From contig OY783198.1 in assembly GCA_963678675.1 (NCBI GenBank), positions 13,810,311 through 13,874,310 on the forward strand: DNA of 64,000 nucleotides. The letters run 5' to 3'. This document shows, in pieces, positions 10,816 through 21,285 of the stretch. Origin of the DNA: Xiphydria camelus. Taxonomy: Eukaryota; Arthropoda; Insecta; Hymenoptera; Xiphydriidae. The number at the start of each line of letters is the position of its first letter. Position 1 is the first letter of the stretch. Position numbers and translations under genes: made by a program. A model generated the notes under the pieces. The model had not been told where the DNA came from and did no database searches. It worked only from the letters and a program-made list of their open reading frames with translations.

Positions 10816-11621
10816 ACGTCGTTTCTAGTCATTGGCTTTTGATACTGTATAGTAAGCAACGGCTTGAGCTAAAGTGATGTCATTTAATTCCTACGGTCTT
10901 TTTTGATATTTGTCAAAACAATTATCAAGCCAAATATCACATGAGTCCTGGTCGATATTCTCTTCCTCGAAAGCTTTATTCGACTTTCGAACGCGCTCTC
11001 TCTCAACAGGCCATGAAGTTGGAATATATACCACTTTTTCTGAACTTTTCGACATGGCTTGTCGAAGAAGGTACCAAGCAGCTTCCTGACTGGTAAGTTC
11101 TACGCAGTTCAACATATCGACGCTTAACTTCCTCGTTATCTCAATAAAATCAAACTCCGGGTGCTCATCCATGGTCTCTATAATTTTTCGCTGAAGATTG
11201 CTTATGCCTCTATTACTCTTGTTAACGTATTCCACCACATATGCAGCACAAGAGTATTCTTCAATAATGAATTGGAAGTCCATGTTCGAACCTAGCACTG
11301 AGGATGAATGGGTTGAATGGATTGATCCATTTTTCTGTAGTGTCACGTTTCAGAAATACACGTGGTCTGGTTATTCCAGCTCGCAGAATATCCAAGTATA
11401 TTTCATATGAATTAATTTGGTTTGCTGTTAAGAATTGATTAATATCACAATAGTCATTATCTTCAAGTGCCTTCCTGATTTGTTTGTAAATTTTTGAATA
11501 CCCTGTACGACGCGTATCTGTGTTTGCCATTGGTTGGAGTATAACTGTTGAGCAGCTAGGCAGAAATGGTGCGTCAAAACGACATGTTGATGAATTTTTT
11601 TTCTTGAAACACGTGAATGTA
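10816..11621 (-). pseudogene. Helentron Rep C-terminal part and linker
   Basis: Beyond the palindromic insertion, the frame reads FTCFKKKNSSTCRFDAPF and TGYSKIYKQIRKALED, then KRDTTEKWINPFNPF, the conserved Helitron block with the second Tyr/Asn region. After a frameshift near 11300 it continues FIIEEYSCAAYVVEYVNKSN, RGISNLQRK and TSQEAAWYLLRQ. An in-frame TAG near 10829 separates it from the helicase start. Catalytic tyrosines fall in the shifted area and cannot be assigned with certainty. Confidence 0.8.
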
Positions 11622-12368
11622 CCGTATGTATCATGCCAAATTAAACAAGCAGATATACCGACACTGCCGAAACTTTACCGACGGTCAAGAATTTTATAGT
11701 TAGAGTTGGCTTGAGAAGAGTGCGCTGTGTGTGCTGCGTGAGAGCGAAAAGTGTCAAACGTCTGATTTCCCGATAGCTGTCAATTCGGAAAATCGAAGTA
11801 TTGAATAATAGACGAAACACTTCGATCTCTTGAATTAACAGCTATCGGGAAATCAGACGTTTGACACTTTTCGTTCTCACGCAGTACACACAGCGCACTC
11901 TTCTCAAGCCAACTCTAACTATAAAATTTTTGACCGTCGGTAAAGTTTCGGCAATGTCGGTATATCTGCTTGTTTAATTTGGCATGATACATACCGTATG
12001 TATCATCCCGAATTAAACAAGCAGATATACCGACATTGCCGAAAATTTACCGACGGTCAAGAATTTTATAGTTAGAGTTGGCTTGAGAAGAGTGCGCTGT
12101 GTGTGCTGCGTGAGAGCGAAAAGTGTCAAACGTCTGATTTCCCGATAGCTGTTAATACAAGAGATCGAAGTGTTTCGTCTATTATTCAATACTTCGATTT
12201 TCCGAATTGACAGCTATCGGGAAATCAGACGTTTGACACTTTTCGCTCTCACGCAGCACACACAGCGCACTCTTCTCAAGCCAACTCTAACTATAAAATT
12301 CTTGACCGTCGGTAAAGTTTCGGCAATGTCGGTAATTCTGCTTGTTTAATTTGGCATGATACATACGG
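11622..12368. mobile_element. Two fused CCGTATGT palindromic elements in Rep
   Basis: The insertion is flanked by TA at 11620-11621 and 12369-12370. It begins CCGTATGTATCATGCC and ends with the inverted sequence. It consists of two head-to-tail palindromes (about 11622-11990 and 11995-12368) that are nearly identical: each arm carries GGCTTGAGAAGAGTGCGC and GTCAAACGTCTGATTTCCCG, with a short AT-rich centre. At the junction the ends overlap as ACATACCGTATGT. No coding capacity. The termini match three other palindromes in this window. Confidence 0.9.
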
Positions 12369-12370
12369 TA

Positions 12371-13009
12371 TGTTTATGTCTCTGAAGTTTTTGATAACCA
12401 GAAGCATTGGCCGGTGATACAGAAACAAGTTTGTCAATAAGAGTCTCAGCTGCAGCTTTTCCTTCTCCTAGGGCGTCAGTTGGAGATTCATTCAACCAGA
12501 GCAATATATGTGCATGGGGACTACCCCGAGGTTGAAATTCGATGCGTTTAAAATAGTGTTTGACATAGTGATTGCCAAAGGGACTAAATCGTTTCAACTG
12601 AAGTATATTGATGATGATTTGTACTAATTTGTCAAAATGAATCGCGCAGGTAACCGGATCTTCATTGATCAGAGCAGCTTTCAAATTGAAATGCATATCA
12701 GCAAGACCCTGTGAGTCGATTTCCGCTCCATTATGTCGTAATTTATATAAAAGTTTCATTAATTTTGGCCAACCAATTTCATTTGCACTCATAGTTAAGA
12801 AGAAAGTAGGCTTTCCTAATTGGCGAATCATTGCGAAAATGTCACGTTTGCGTTGCGACCAATAGTAAGTGGAATTCGGAATTGAACGTAGAAATGCCAA
12901 ATTTGTTTCAAGACAATCATTAATAAAATTAGATGATTCTATTTGTGCTCTTGTAAGTTTGACATCTGTCCCAATAAATTTGAATGCAACAGCAAATGCT
13001 GAGGAGTTA
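12371..13009 (-). pseudogene. Helentron Rep (HUH endonuclease) domain, first part
   Basis: This is the rolling-circle initiator part that would nick and rejoin single-stranded DNA. The SSNFINDCLETNLAFLRSIP and GKPTFFLTMSANEIGWP blocks mark the Helitron_like_N/Rep start. EFQPRGSPHAHILLWL contains the HUH-type HAH metal site. The frame stops at HKHT where a palindromic element entered. Removing it with one TA restores HKHTFTCFKK, a normal Helitron continuation. Confidence 0.88.
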
Positions 13010-13898
13010 CTCCACGTCGATCGGATCTGCGTAATTCACTGGCTGCCATCATATATGGTGTAACATGCAGGTCTTCTTTAAAACTTCGAAAGTGTCCAAG
13101 ATAAATACTTGGGAATGCCAGCTCCTCGCAGTGTTCATCAAACAAAATACTTTTTGGAATTTCGCCTTGTCCTGGAGCTATCCGTAGATACTTATCTTCG
13201 TTCCACAGTAAAGTTTGCTGTTGAGCGTGCAAGCTGTCTTCAATGTCAATTTCTTCACTGACATCTTCGGTGTGATGAGGCAGGGACACATTCTGAGAAA
13301 AAAATGACTCGTTAATGGTAATATCATAGAATTTGTAAAGAGGAGTATCGATGAGATAACGGAGCCAATCCTTGACAACACGTTTTCGAACCAAGCCAAT
13401 AAGATAACTCGATTTGTGTATCTTTTTGCGTTTTATGTGAACATTTATACAATAGTCATCATCAAGTTCTCGTGGCAGATAATGAACCATCGTATTTACG
13501 GAAATGGGAGCATTTATAACTTGGCCCAAAATTCCATATTGACCTTGACCATGTCTAAGTCGTCTGATCTGCATAAACGGAAGACGAGGCGATATCAAAC
13601 GTTCCGTGACTATATCAAGATCTGGTAAATGATCTGGTCGAGGTAGATACTTGAATCCGTTTGAAGTTGAATATGTCGGTATTTTTTCTTTTCGCAATGA
13701 GCCATGGCAAGTGTTACAAACTTGAGCTGCTTCCAAATCCATGTTGGGAAATTCTGCTGCGAGAATAGTTATACAGTTAGGAGGTAGAGGTTTCAGGTCT
13801 TTCTCGTACCATAACCGGTCACACACAGAACATACATATCCAAAATGATTTTCTAAAAACTTTTCGTTGAATTTGCAGTGAGCTTCGACATGTTGCAA
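13010..13898 (-). pseudogene. Helentron cysteine-rich / DUF6570-like segment
   Basis: Two CxxC pairs (YVCSVCDRLWY and VCNTCHGSL) suggest a zinc ribbon. The LPFMQIRRLRHGQGQYGILG and VHYLPRELDDDY blocks are typical of the DUF6570-like region ahead of the Helitron Rep. A frameshift near 13010 separates it from the Helitron_like_N block that follows (FKFIGTDVKLTRAQIE). Confidence 0.75.
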
Positions 13899-14438
13899 TA
13901 ATGGATCATATCCAACTGTGTTGAAGATGTTGGTTGCCTTGGAGATGGTTCTTGATCGGAAGAACGGTCATCATTTGGAGTCGATTGAATTCTTGCAGTT
14001 GCAGTCGCAGTCGTAGCTCTTGCTTCACGACGTCGAATTATATAATCCCTTGAATTTCGTGCTGCAATGGCTCTTTTATGCTGCAATCTTTCATTAGGCT
14101 CCGTGGATTCAGTGGGTGTCATTTCTCTTGCGCTGATACCAGGCATCGGATCAGTAGATTGTCCTTCATTCGCACTTGTATTATCCAAACATCTCTTTTT
14201 AGATGCGTGTGAAATAGCCATAGACTCGTTTTTTGTTCGGGCACGATATTCACGCATGTACGCAGCAGCTGCAGTTTTCCTTTTTTTCACTTCTTCAGAA
14301 GTCTGTTTTTGTCTGTCTTCTCTTTGGAGCATTGCGCTATCTTTTTTCTATTCTTCGCCTGGTAAGTTGTGAGGAATCACACTAGTCGACGGAGATATCA
14401 CTCCAGGTAAATCTTTACCAGCTTCGTTAGAAGACATT
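13890..14438 (-). pseudogene. Helentron protein N-terminus
   Basis: A start codon at 14438 gives MSSNEAGKDLPGVISP, and an in-frame TAG lies at 14350. The frame then continues KKDSAMLQREDR and KKRKTAAAAYMREYRARTK, a basic segment with repeated RE/AR patterns as seen at the start of many Helitron proteins. The frame fails near 13890, and the next segment (CKFNEKFLENHFGYVCSVC) is in another frame. Rep is expected downstream. Confidence 0.65.
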
Positions 14439-14522
14439 GCCAGTTCTAGAGGCCGGATTTGCTGAAGAGATAGATAACATTTCATTATTTAACATAAATT
14501 CAAGAGAAATAAAATGTTTTTT

Positions 14523-14570
14523 ATTGATTGTTTCTCACCACGCATTAATACGTGGTGAGAAACAATCAAT
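14523..14570. repeat. Perfect 20-bp-arm hairpin upstream of the Helentron
   Basis: Arms 14523-14542 and 14551-14570 are perfect inverted repeats (ATTGATTGTTTCTCACCACG and its complement) around an 8-nt loop. It lies 85 bp upstream of the Helentron start codon. It may be a terminal hairpin of that element or a separate small palindrome. Confidence 0.9.
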
Positions 14571-14574
14571 TTAG

Positions 14575-15040
14575 AACACTTTTTGTATATATATATGTGT
14601 ATATAATAGTATATATATTTATATGTACTTATATTTATATATAAATATATACATATTTTTATACATGATTTAGGCTCTATAACCTAAAAGCCCATAGTCA
14701 AACTATAATTTTTTTGTGTATTATACAACTATAGTTCTATGGATAGTGTATAATTAAGCAATTATCACTATATTCTATTATTACGTATTTATACTCACCA
14801 ATTTTTATAACTTATAAGACACACAGAAACACACTGCACTTAACACGTATTTTCACTAGAAAGTAATCCTAGCGTCCACGCGCGAGCGTGTGCATGGGCA
14901 GCTTGCGCGAATAGTATGCGCAGTAGCGCCACACACACACTGATGCAGTCACATGTACATGGCTTACGTCTGACGCTCGATTTCCCAGGAAGGTCCCACC
15001 GTAGAGCCATAGCATAGATGTTTACACATCAAAAAAAAAA
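14575..15040. other. AT-rich gene-free DNA
   Basis: It includes a (TA)-rich low-complexity run (about 14586-14660) and CACACACACAC near 14930. An A16 run lies near 15031. No gene or clear repeat boundary was seen. Confidence 0.5.
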
Positions 15041-15082
15041 AAAAAATCACCGGCAGACCTACCAGAGTCTCCCTCGAGCTTA

Positions 15083-15319
15083 GCTATGACAGTATTTGCT
15101 ACGCGAACATCCTAGCACTCGAGGTACTCCTAGACGCATCCGAGTCTCGATAGTGAAAGTATGTATTTGTTACGCGAACACCACTATCCCTCGGAACCTC
15201 GTCGAAGAGCTTACTGGTGGAAATATTTGCTACGCGGACACCACCAGCATTCGACCTTCACCGGCAGAGTACTTCGCTACCCGGTAGTGGCAGTATTTGC
15301 TACGCGAACACCACTACCG
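15083..15319 (+). ncRNA. Array of four hairpins with constant 20-nt loop
   Basis: Four hairpins at 15083-15116, 15149-15188, 15214-15247 and 15282-15319 share the loop CAGTATTTGCTACGCGAACA or close variants (one loop is 25 nt). Their stems differ in sequence but stay paired: GCTATGA/TCCTAGC (one mismatch), GATAGTG/CACTATC, CTGGTGG/CCACCAG and CGGTAGTGG/CCACTACCG. The loop can itself pair TTTGC with GCGAA around TAC. Loop-to-loop spacing is 60-71 bp. Two more copies are at 27896-27997. This looks like a structured RNA or ssDNA element of unknown function; no known family was recognised. Transcription is not shown. Confidence 0.7.
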
Positions 15320-15345
15320 CCCGAAGTCTGCCGTGGCACCGAACA

Positions 15346-16111
15346 TAGACTAGACAAGAAGGGTCACTCGGCGTCGGTACTTTGAAGTTGGGACTACAGA
15401 GGCGAGCCGCGTTGCTGGACGCCACATGTTCGGTGTCGACGTTTACGGTACTTCGTGAGCGACTACACCGGGTGGCAAGTAGAAATGAATTTTGAAGTAT
15501 CGGTAGAATTTAATTATTTATTAAACTGTTCAATCGAATTTTACTTTTGTTAAAATAAGACTATATAATACTATGCAATTAACGTCACCAATCAACCATA
15601 ATAATTGTGTTTCATTATTAACCGCTTAACTTAAAAGCTCGAGATAACTCGGGCTTTTAATTCTTGCATAAACTTAAAAGCCCGAAAATACTGGTGTATC
15701 ATGAAAATATATCCTGTTTATAATTTTTTCCCTAAATACGAGTATACTCGGGATTTTAATATAACCTTCCTTGAATATTATTTAATTACCCCTTATATTA
15801 ATTAATTAGTGACATTATTGTTTGCAATAATCTATATTCATAATAAAGTTTGAAATTTAGCAATTAAAAAAATTGGAAAAATATGGACAATGTTTTATAA
15901 AATAATTGTTAAATTAACCGGTTAAACACACCGGTATAGTTATCCGATCGTCAATGCCCCCGCGCGATATGTACGACACCCCGTATAAGAGTTCCGCCAC
16001 CGCGCGCGCTAAAAATACCCCAAAATCTCCCAAAAAAGAGTGGCGACAGAGAGTGAGCGAGACAAGCAACACTGGGAGCGTGGCTTAGAGTGACCCTTCT
16101 TGTCTAGTCTA
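15346..16111. repeat. Inverted 24-bp repeats around AT-rich DNA
   Basis: Positions 15346-15369 (TAGACTAGACAAGAAGGGTC...) recur inverted at 16088-16111. The interior is GC-rich until about 15480, then AT-rich with no gene. The repeat links the hairpin array region to the neighbouring palindrome. Confidence 0.75.
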
Positions 16112-16845
16112 CCCCCCACAAAAACAGATTCTCTGTAAAAAAAGGCGGCATGTTCATTCAGTGCCAACAAAAATTGATACCTACGTAAAATACTCACCAA
16201 AAAAGATTTGAAATCAATTAAGATCGCCATGTTCAAGATTTATATATAAAAAGTAAAAGGCATCATTTGAAAGGAAAATTATTGTAAATCAAGTTACTAA
16301 AAAATTCGACTAAAGAATTTATAAAAAAAATTTTAATAAAAAAGAACTTGCCGCGTTTAAGTTTTCATCTTTTGTCCACTATACCGAATAATTGGTAGTG
16401 CTTGGACGGTGCTAGAGTAATTCATAAATTGCACTGCCGAAGTCAAATTCAGAGAAATTCAGAAAGCCCCCGCCTGATTGGTTTCCCGTGCGACATTCGG
16501 TATACTGGTGGTATCATATAAGTGTATGAATTTATTTAAAATCATAAGTGCATAAACATCGAGTATAATTCTGTCCGAATTTTTTATTTTGAAGGAAAAA
16601 ACGCGACAAGTTCTTTTTTATTAAAATTTTTTTCATAAATTCTTTAGTCGAATTTTTTAGTAACTTGATTTACAATAATTTTCCTTTCAAATGATGCCTT
16701 TTACTTTTTATATATAAATCTTGAACATGGCGATCTTAATTGATTTCAAATCTTTTTTGGTGAGTATTTTACGTAGGTATCAATTTTTGTTGTCACTGAA
16801 TGAACATGCCGCCTTTTTTTACAGAGAATCTGTTTTTGTGGGGGG
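16112..16845. repeat. 734-bp palindromic foldback element
   Basis: Arms of about 250 bp run inwards from CCCCCCACAAAAACAG at 16112 and its complement ending at 16845. They include GGCGGCATGTTCATTCAGTG and AAAGAACTTGCCGCG. The arms end near 16365 and 16600 around a non-palindromic centre. Identical short open frames on the two arms are by-products of the palindrome. Confidence 0.9.
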
Positions 16846-17209
16846 ATTTCATTATTTTTGGAATTTATTCATGAGGAGAATACGTACATGTAGAAGAATA
16901 GCTTTCTATTACCACAAAATTAAAGTCTCACATTTTATACCGATACGAGCCAATTAATTATAACCACTTACTTACTTTTGATTTATTCTCGTGATATTTT
17001 GAAAGGGATTAATAGACTAGAGAGCCCTTATATTTTTCACTTTGCCTTAGTATTTTGGAGAAATAAAACATATACCGCTTTCGAATTTACAGGCCATCGG
17101 ATTTTTCTTATATTTTGGTCGTCTACATAGAAATCCATGAAGACGTTTTACCTTCAACTCTCTGTGAGTATACTTTTCCAATGACCATGACGAATTGTTT
17201 CATCACATG
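16846..17209. other. Gene-free DNA
   Basis: No coding region, repeat boundary or structural signal was recognised. Confidence 0.4.
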
Positions 17210-17375
17210 TAGGGCGGGTTGTAACGACTTGGTTTAAACTCAGTTCTAGCTTGAACCACGTGTGAACTGAGTTTACATAAAAATGTATGATACCTATTAT
17301 GTGTGACACAAAATATACCAAGAACGGCAGTTCAAGCTGAACCGGCTCTGAACAAAGTCGTTACAACCCGCCCTA
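17210..17375. mobile_element. 166-bp MITE
   Basis: Terminal inverted repeats TAGGGCGGGTTGTAACGACT and its complement define 17210-17375. A second right end of the same family lies at about 18165-18203, after the neighbouring insertion, so two copies or a split copy are present. Confidence 0.8.
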
Positions 17376-17380
17376 CCAAT

Positions 17381-18127
17381 AGGTTCGTTCCAACTAACAT
17401 GTGAACTGGTTCTGAACTCGGCGGAGTGTGCGCAGTCTGACTTAGCCGTTCCAACAAACACAGAACTGGTTCTGGAACGATTCCAAAGAGCGTTCCAACT
17501 AAACTGCGAACTGTAACAGAACGGTTCTAGAACGGTAATTCCAGTCCCTAGTTCTGAGTTGGGACGATTTTCTAGCCCACGCGTAGTAAGGCGCGAGACG
17601 CGCTCTATTTGAATCGGTGAGTCCAAGAACAGTACAAATGCATAAAGATAGTTTCGAGAAAAAATGAAAAAACATAATAACTCCACAATGAGTTAATGGC
17701 CATGATATAAAAGTTGTGATAACTTTTTAGGTAAATGATAATTGAAAATAAAAAATCCGAAAAAATCACTCCCCTCCAAGTTATAGAAGGAAAAAATGTA
17801 TGCACTCTCTTGTACTCTTTTTGGACTCATCTTTCTTTTTCTGCTTTTTTGAATGTTTGTGCATGATAAGCTCTTGAAAACTATAATGTTTTTTATGTTT
17901 TAACAATTAGTTGAACTCACACATCCGCTTAGGATAACCCGTGATTTTCCGCAAAATGTATACAAAAGGTGAACAAGCCTCCCTGTGCTGTGTGCGATCC
18001 TGTGTTCCAACACATCCCATGAATTCAGTTCTAGAACGCATCTGACTGGCGCATGCGCATTAAATAATTCTTAACTAGTTCCAGGACGGTTCTAGAACTG
18101 TCCTAAAATGCTTGTTGGAACGAACCT
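17381..18127. mobile_element. 747-bp element with AGGTTCGTTCCAAC termini
   Basis: It begins AGGTTCGTTCCAAC and ends with the inverted sequence. The interior has many GAACTGGTTCTGAAC-like motifs at both ends, i.e. subterminal repeats, and an AT-rich centre. No coding capacity. The target duplication is unclear. Confidence 0.75.
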
Positions 18128-18657
18128 TATATGTGGCACAAAATATACCAAAAACAGTGGTTCAAGCTGAACCGGCTCTGAATCAAGTCGTTACAACCCG
18201 CCCGTAAAGATACCACTTATGACAGTATATAGGGTGAACACACCGGTTGTCAGACACTTAAGGGAGTTCCTACAAAAGAATACTCATAATTCTGTCAATT
18301 TCCGTACATCTTAAGGTGTTTTATTATGATTGTATCCCTTTAAGTTTAAAAATACATTTTTAATTATGCAATCTTCGAAATTTTATTCCATTTATTATTT
18401 AATGAAGGATAACCTCGAAAATATCCTTTGTACTAGTTTTCGGATATCCCGAATAACTTGTCGGACAATGTAGAATCATTTTTCGGACAGGGCGTGGAAA
18501 AGTGGTCTTTTTCGTCATAGGTAGGTACCTACTTATAATCTTCATAAACATATAAAGACGTAACTAGAAAAGTCTATAAACTACTTTAAAAAATATCTGA
18601 ACAATACAGATAAGTTATGTACTGTAGGTGATGTTATAATAAATAAAACATATTTTA

Positions 18658-18840
18658 ATTTAAATTTTGACGGCATATGTCGCAAATAAAATCTTTTTCA
18701 GCTGCTTCATCGAAAGGCAGTTCTGCTATATCTATGCATTGAAAATGGTACCATCTGGAACATTTGCTGCATCCAATGTTTTTGTCTTCGTCTTCTTCGA
18801 TATCGTTAATAAGATCTCCCAAACACAACATACATTGCAC
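18658..18840 (-). pseudogene. PHD zinc-finger fragment
   Basis: The translation reads MQCMLCLGDLINDIEEDEDK, then GCSKCSRWYHFQC and FICDICRQNL: C-x2-C, C-x2-C, H-x2-C, C-x2-C spacing as in a PHD finger, with W before YH. PHD fingers bind histone tails in chromatin proteins and occur at the C-termini of several transposon proteins. Only about 60 residues remain and the parent gene was not identified. Confidence 0.7.
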
Positions 18841-19111
18841 TTTTTTGTGTATGTGCTCTGTATGCTTTATTCTAGAGAGAGAGAGAGAGTGTCAGTATTT
18901 TCCCTACCCGCTTTGTTGCTTGTATCGCCGGAAAAAGGTGTCTGGAAACTGGTCCGTATATTCTATGTGAGTAGTTATAGTAAACAAGAACAGCGGCAAT
19001 ATAACATTACGCATGATATTTATTAGAGCACAAAACGGATAAATTTTTATTACTTAGAACCTGTTTTCAGACACTTTGTCCGAAAGAGGATTTCGGCAAT
19101 TTATTTAAAAC

Positions 19112-20036
19112 CGCCCTTGGCAAAGTTTTCTATTGAGTGTTTAATGGTAATGAATGGGACCTAAAGGTAATCAATGGGATCGCAATGGAAATTCAGAGGG
19201 AAAAATGAACTGACACTTTCTACCATTCAATATAAATGGGACTCCACTGGCAAATCAGTGGGAAATATTGAAAGGTATGTATTCCCATTCGTTACCAATG
19301 GAGGACCAATGGCATAAGTTATACTGGGAACACATTCAAGTGGTATTTTGTTCCAATGGTAACTAATGGGAGTCCAATGGGAAATAACGGAGTTCCATGC
19401 GGAAGCCGGTTACGACTAGACGCGTCGCGGATCGATCGCAGGAAACAGTGCCGATACAGCGATATTACAGGATAATCGCAGCGATTTTTCGAATCAGGGG
19501 AGAGCAGAGCGTGCCGCCAGCAGGGAACTGCTCTAGATTTCAAAGAAGGGCTTCAAAAAAGTTGAAAGAAAAGGTGAGGTTAGGGGAAGATGGGCAGAGG
19601 AAGAGGAGGTGGGGCACGCGGGGAGGATGATTCGGGCGCCGTCGGATCAGGAAAGTCGGAAAAAGCCGAGGGGATAGCGGGAAGACCGACCGAGGCGCCA
19701 GAAGGAAAGCGGAGGAAAGGCAGACCAAGAAGCGCGAACAGAGATGACGCGGCTGCGGCCACGGGGGTCTTGGACAAATAGCTAAGTAAAGTATCACTCA
19801 ACAAATGGGAAATGGATGGTTATAATTGAATGGGAATTAATTCCATTTCATGAATGGTAATGTCAACGGTATGAAAACACCATTAAACGAATGGGGAAAT
19901 AAATGGGATGTCGAATGGTAGTATAAGTGGGAAAGATACCATTGGCAAAACCCCATTGATTTACCTTTGACAGACTGTCAGTGGTATCCAAAGGGATTTT
20001 TTAAATGGTAATTAATGGGAGACTTAGCCAAGGGCG
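19112..20036. mobile_element. 925-bp TIR element, AATGGG-rich, with GC-rich core
   Basis: It begins CGCCCTTGGCAAAGT and ends ACTTAGCCAAGGGCG (inverted). Both flanks are dense in AATGGTAATGAATGGG-like motifs. The core, about 19395-19790, is GC-rich and unlike the flanks, and looks like captured exonic sequence in either orientation. It lies inside the 18231-20439 element. Confidence 0.75.
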
Positions 20037-20437
20037 ATTCCCCGGACATTAATTTCAACGGTCAAAAAGTAATGAAACTCAAATTTTAATGCAAAAAATG
20101 TAAAATTTACATCCATACTTACCATAAAGAACAGCTCACAACAATAAATATCAAATAACAATAATTTTATTTACTATTTCATTAAGCAGTTTCCACTAAA
20201 ACTTCTGTAGCCAACCGTTGAAAATACGCCCATGTGTAAAGACGGCCATTTTAAGAATGTTTCGTTTCTATGCCTGTCACCAGAGGACCATGCAAACTCT
20301 TGTGTTAGAAACAGACAGTCTAATGAAAACGTGTGTGTCTTTGCTTAGAAGGAAAGAGACGGAAATTTACTATTTGAAAGGATTTTGTTGTATAATGTCC
20401 GACAACAGGTAGTGTCCGGCTAACTGGTGCTTTCACC

Positions 20438-20644
20438 CTATGTTGTTACATATATTAACTCGAGACGTTTTGGAATAGTTTTAAGAAATCCTTTTGCATG
20501 CACCGCTGAAATTTCGCCCTTACTCATAAATAAATTTAATGTAATTATTACTACATCATTTACAGCTTCGATGCTGACCTTACGACTCATTTCAATCCGA
20601 GTAGAACATTCATTGCAAATATCATCATGAACATGCCAATGCAA
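20438..20644 (-). pseudogene. Possible ubiquitin-hydrolase-like fragment
   Basis: The 68-residue translation has HWHVHDDICNECSTRIEMS then VIITLNLFM. The CxxC, about 20 residues, then a V-I-x-L-x-L-F strand recalls the zinc-binding finger and following strand of USP-type peptidases. It is short, lacks catalytic residues and overlaps the end of the preceding transposon. It may equally be an unrelated remnant. Confidence 0.3.
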
Positions 20645-20669
20645 ATAAAAATCATCTATTAACTGTTGC

Positions 20670-21190
20670 AGATCAAGTATTCCGTTGTGGTGGGGGTCCT
20701 GATTGGTCTACTCGCAAAGATGCGTATACGTTTCTTAGCGTGTAGACCAATATCAGGACCCCCGCCGCAACGGAATACTTGAACCTGATTGGTCTCTTCG
20801 CTGAGTTGCGTGCACGCAAAGATACGAGTGACTCGAGAAAGGCCCCCTCTCTGATCTCCCGGTAGCTGTCAGGGCCCCCTTTCTCGAGTCACTCGCAAGA
20901 GAAACGTATACTCTTCTTAGCGAATAGACCAATCCGGACCCCCACCACAACGGAATACTTGATCCTGATTGGTCTATTCGCTCAGATGCGTATACGTAAC
21001 TTTGCGAGTGACTCGAGAAAGGCCCCCCAGGGGCCCCTTTCTCGAACCGCTCGCAAAAGAAACGTATACGCATCTTAGCGAGTAGACCAATCAGGACTCC
21101 CACCACAACGGAATACTTGATCCTGATTGGTTTATTCGCTGAGTTGCGTGCACGCGAAGATACGAGTGACTCGAGAAAGGCCCCCCAGTT
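20670..21190. repeat. Cluster of inverted GGGGCC-ended repeats
   Basis: Blocks of about 130 bp containing CCTGATTGGTCTA, CGTATACG and ending CTCGAGAAAGGCCCCC alternate in orientation at least four times. The same block is found at about 57925-58075 and 61785-61940, inside the large palindrome. No gene. Confidence 0.85.
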
Positions 21191-21285
21191 CTGTAGATCG
21201 AAGCATGTGTAACCTCGAAATCAAGTGTAGGTACAAGTGATAGGATAATTATTCGGGATTCTTCGGTGAGTTTCCCCAAGTGTTT

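Larger units (their letters stand above)
8346..14438 (-). mobile_element. Helentron (Helitron with endonuclease), decayed
   Basis: Read on the minus strand, the order is N-terminal basic region, zinc-finger/DUF6570-like region, HUH Rep, Pif1-like helicase, then a C-terminal APE endonuclease. A C-terminal endonuclease is the hallmark of Helentrons (Helitron2). The coding sequence has several frameshifts and nonsense codons and two precise palindromic insertions (11622-12368 and 9632-9918). The endonuclease is cut off near 8346, where LINE sequence begins. Terminal sequences were not identified. Confidence 0.88.
18231..20439. mobile_element. 2.2-kb TIR element with PHD-finger fragment
   Basis: The left end AGGGTGAACACACCGGTTGT, followed by CAGACACT, pairs with the right end AGTGTCCGG...CTGGTGCTTTCACCCT. 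Internal variants of TGTCCGACAA recur near both ends. It contains a minus-strand PHD-like fragment and is interrupted by a second TIR element (19112-20036). The superfamily was not identified. Confidence 0.6.

Noticed and set aside
16009..16957. Two identical short frames starting MNMAILIDFKSF on opposite strands
   Set aside because: They lie on the two arms of the 16112-16845 palindrome and mirror each other; no protein signature.
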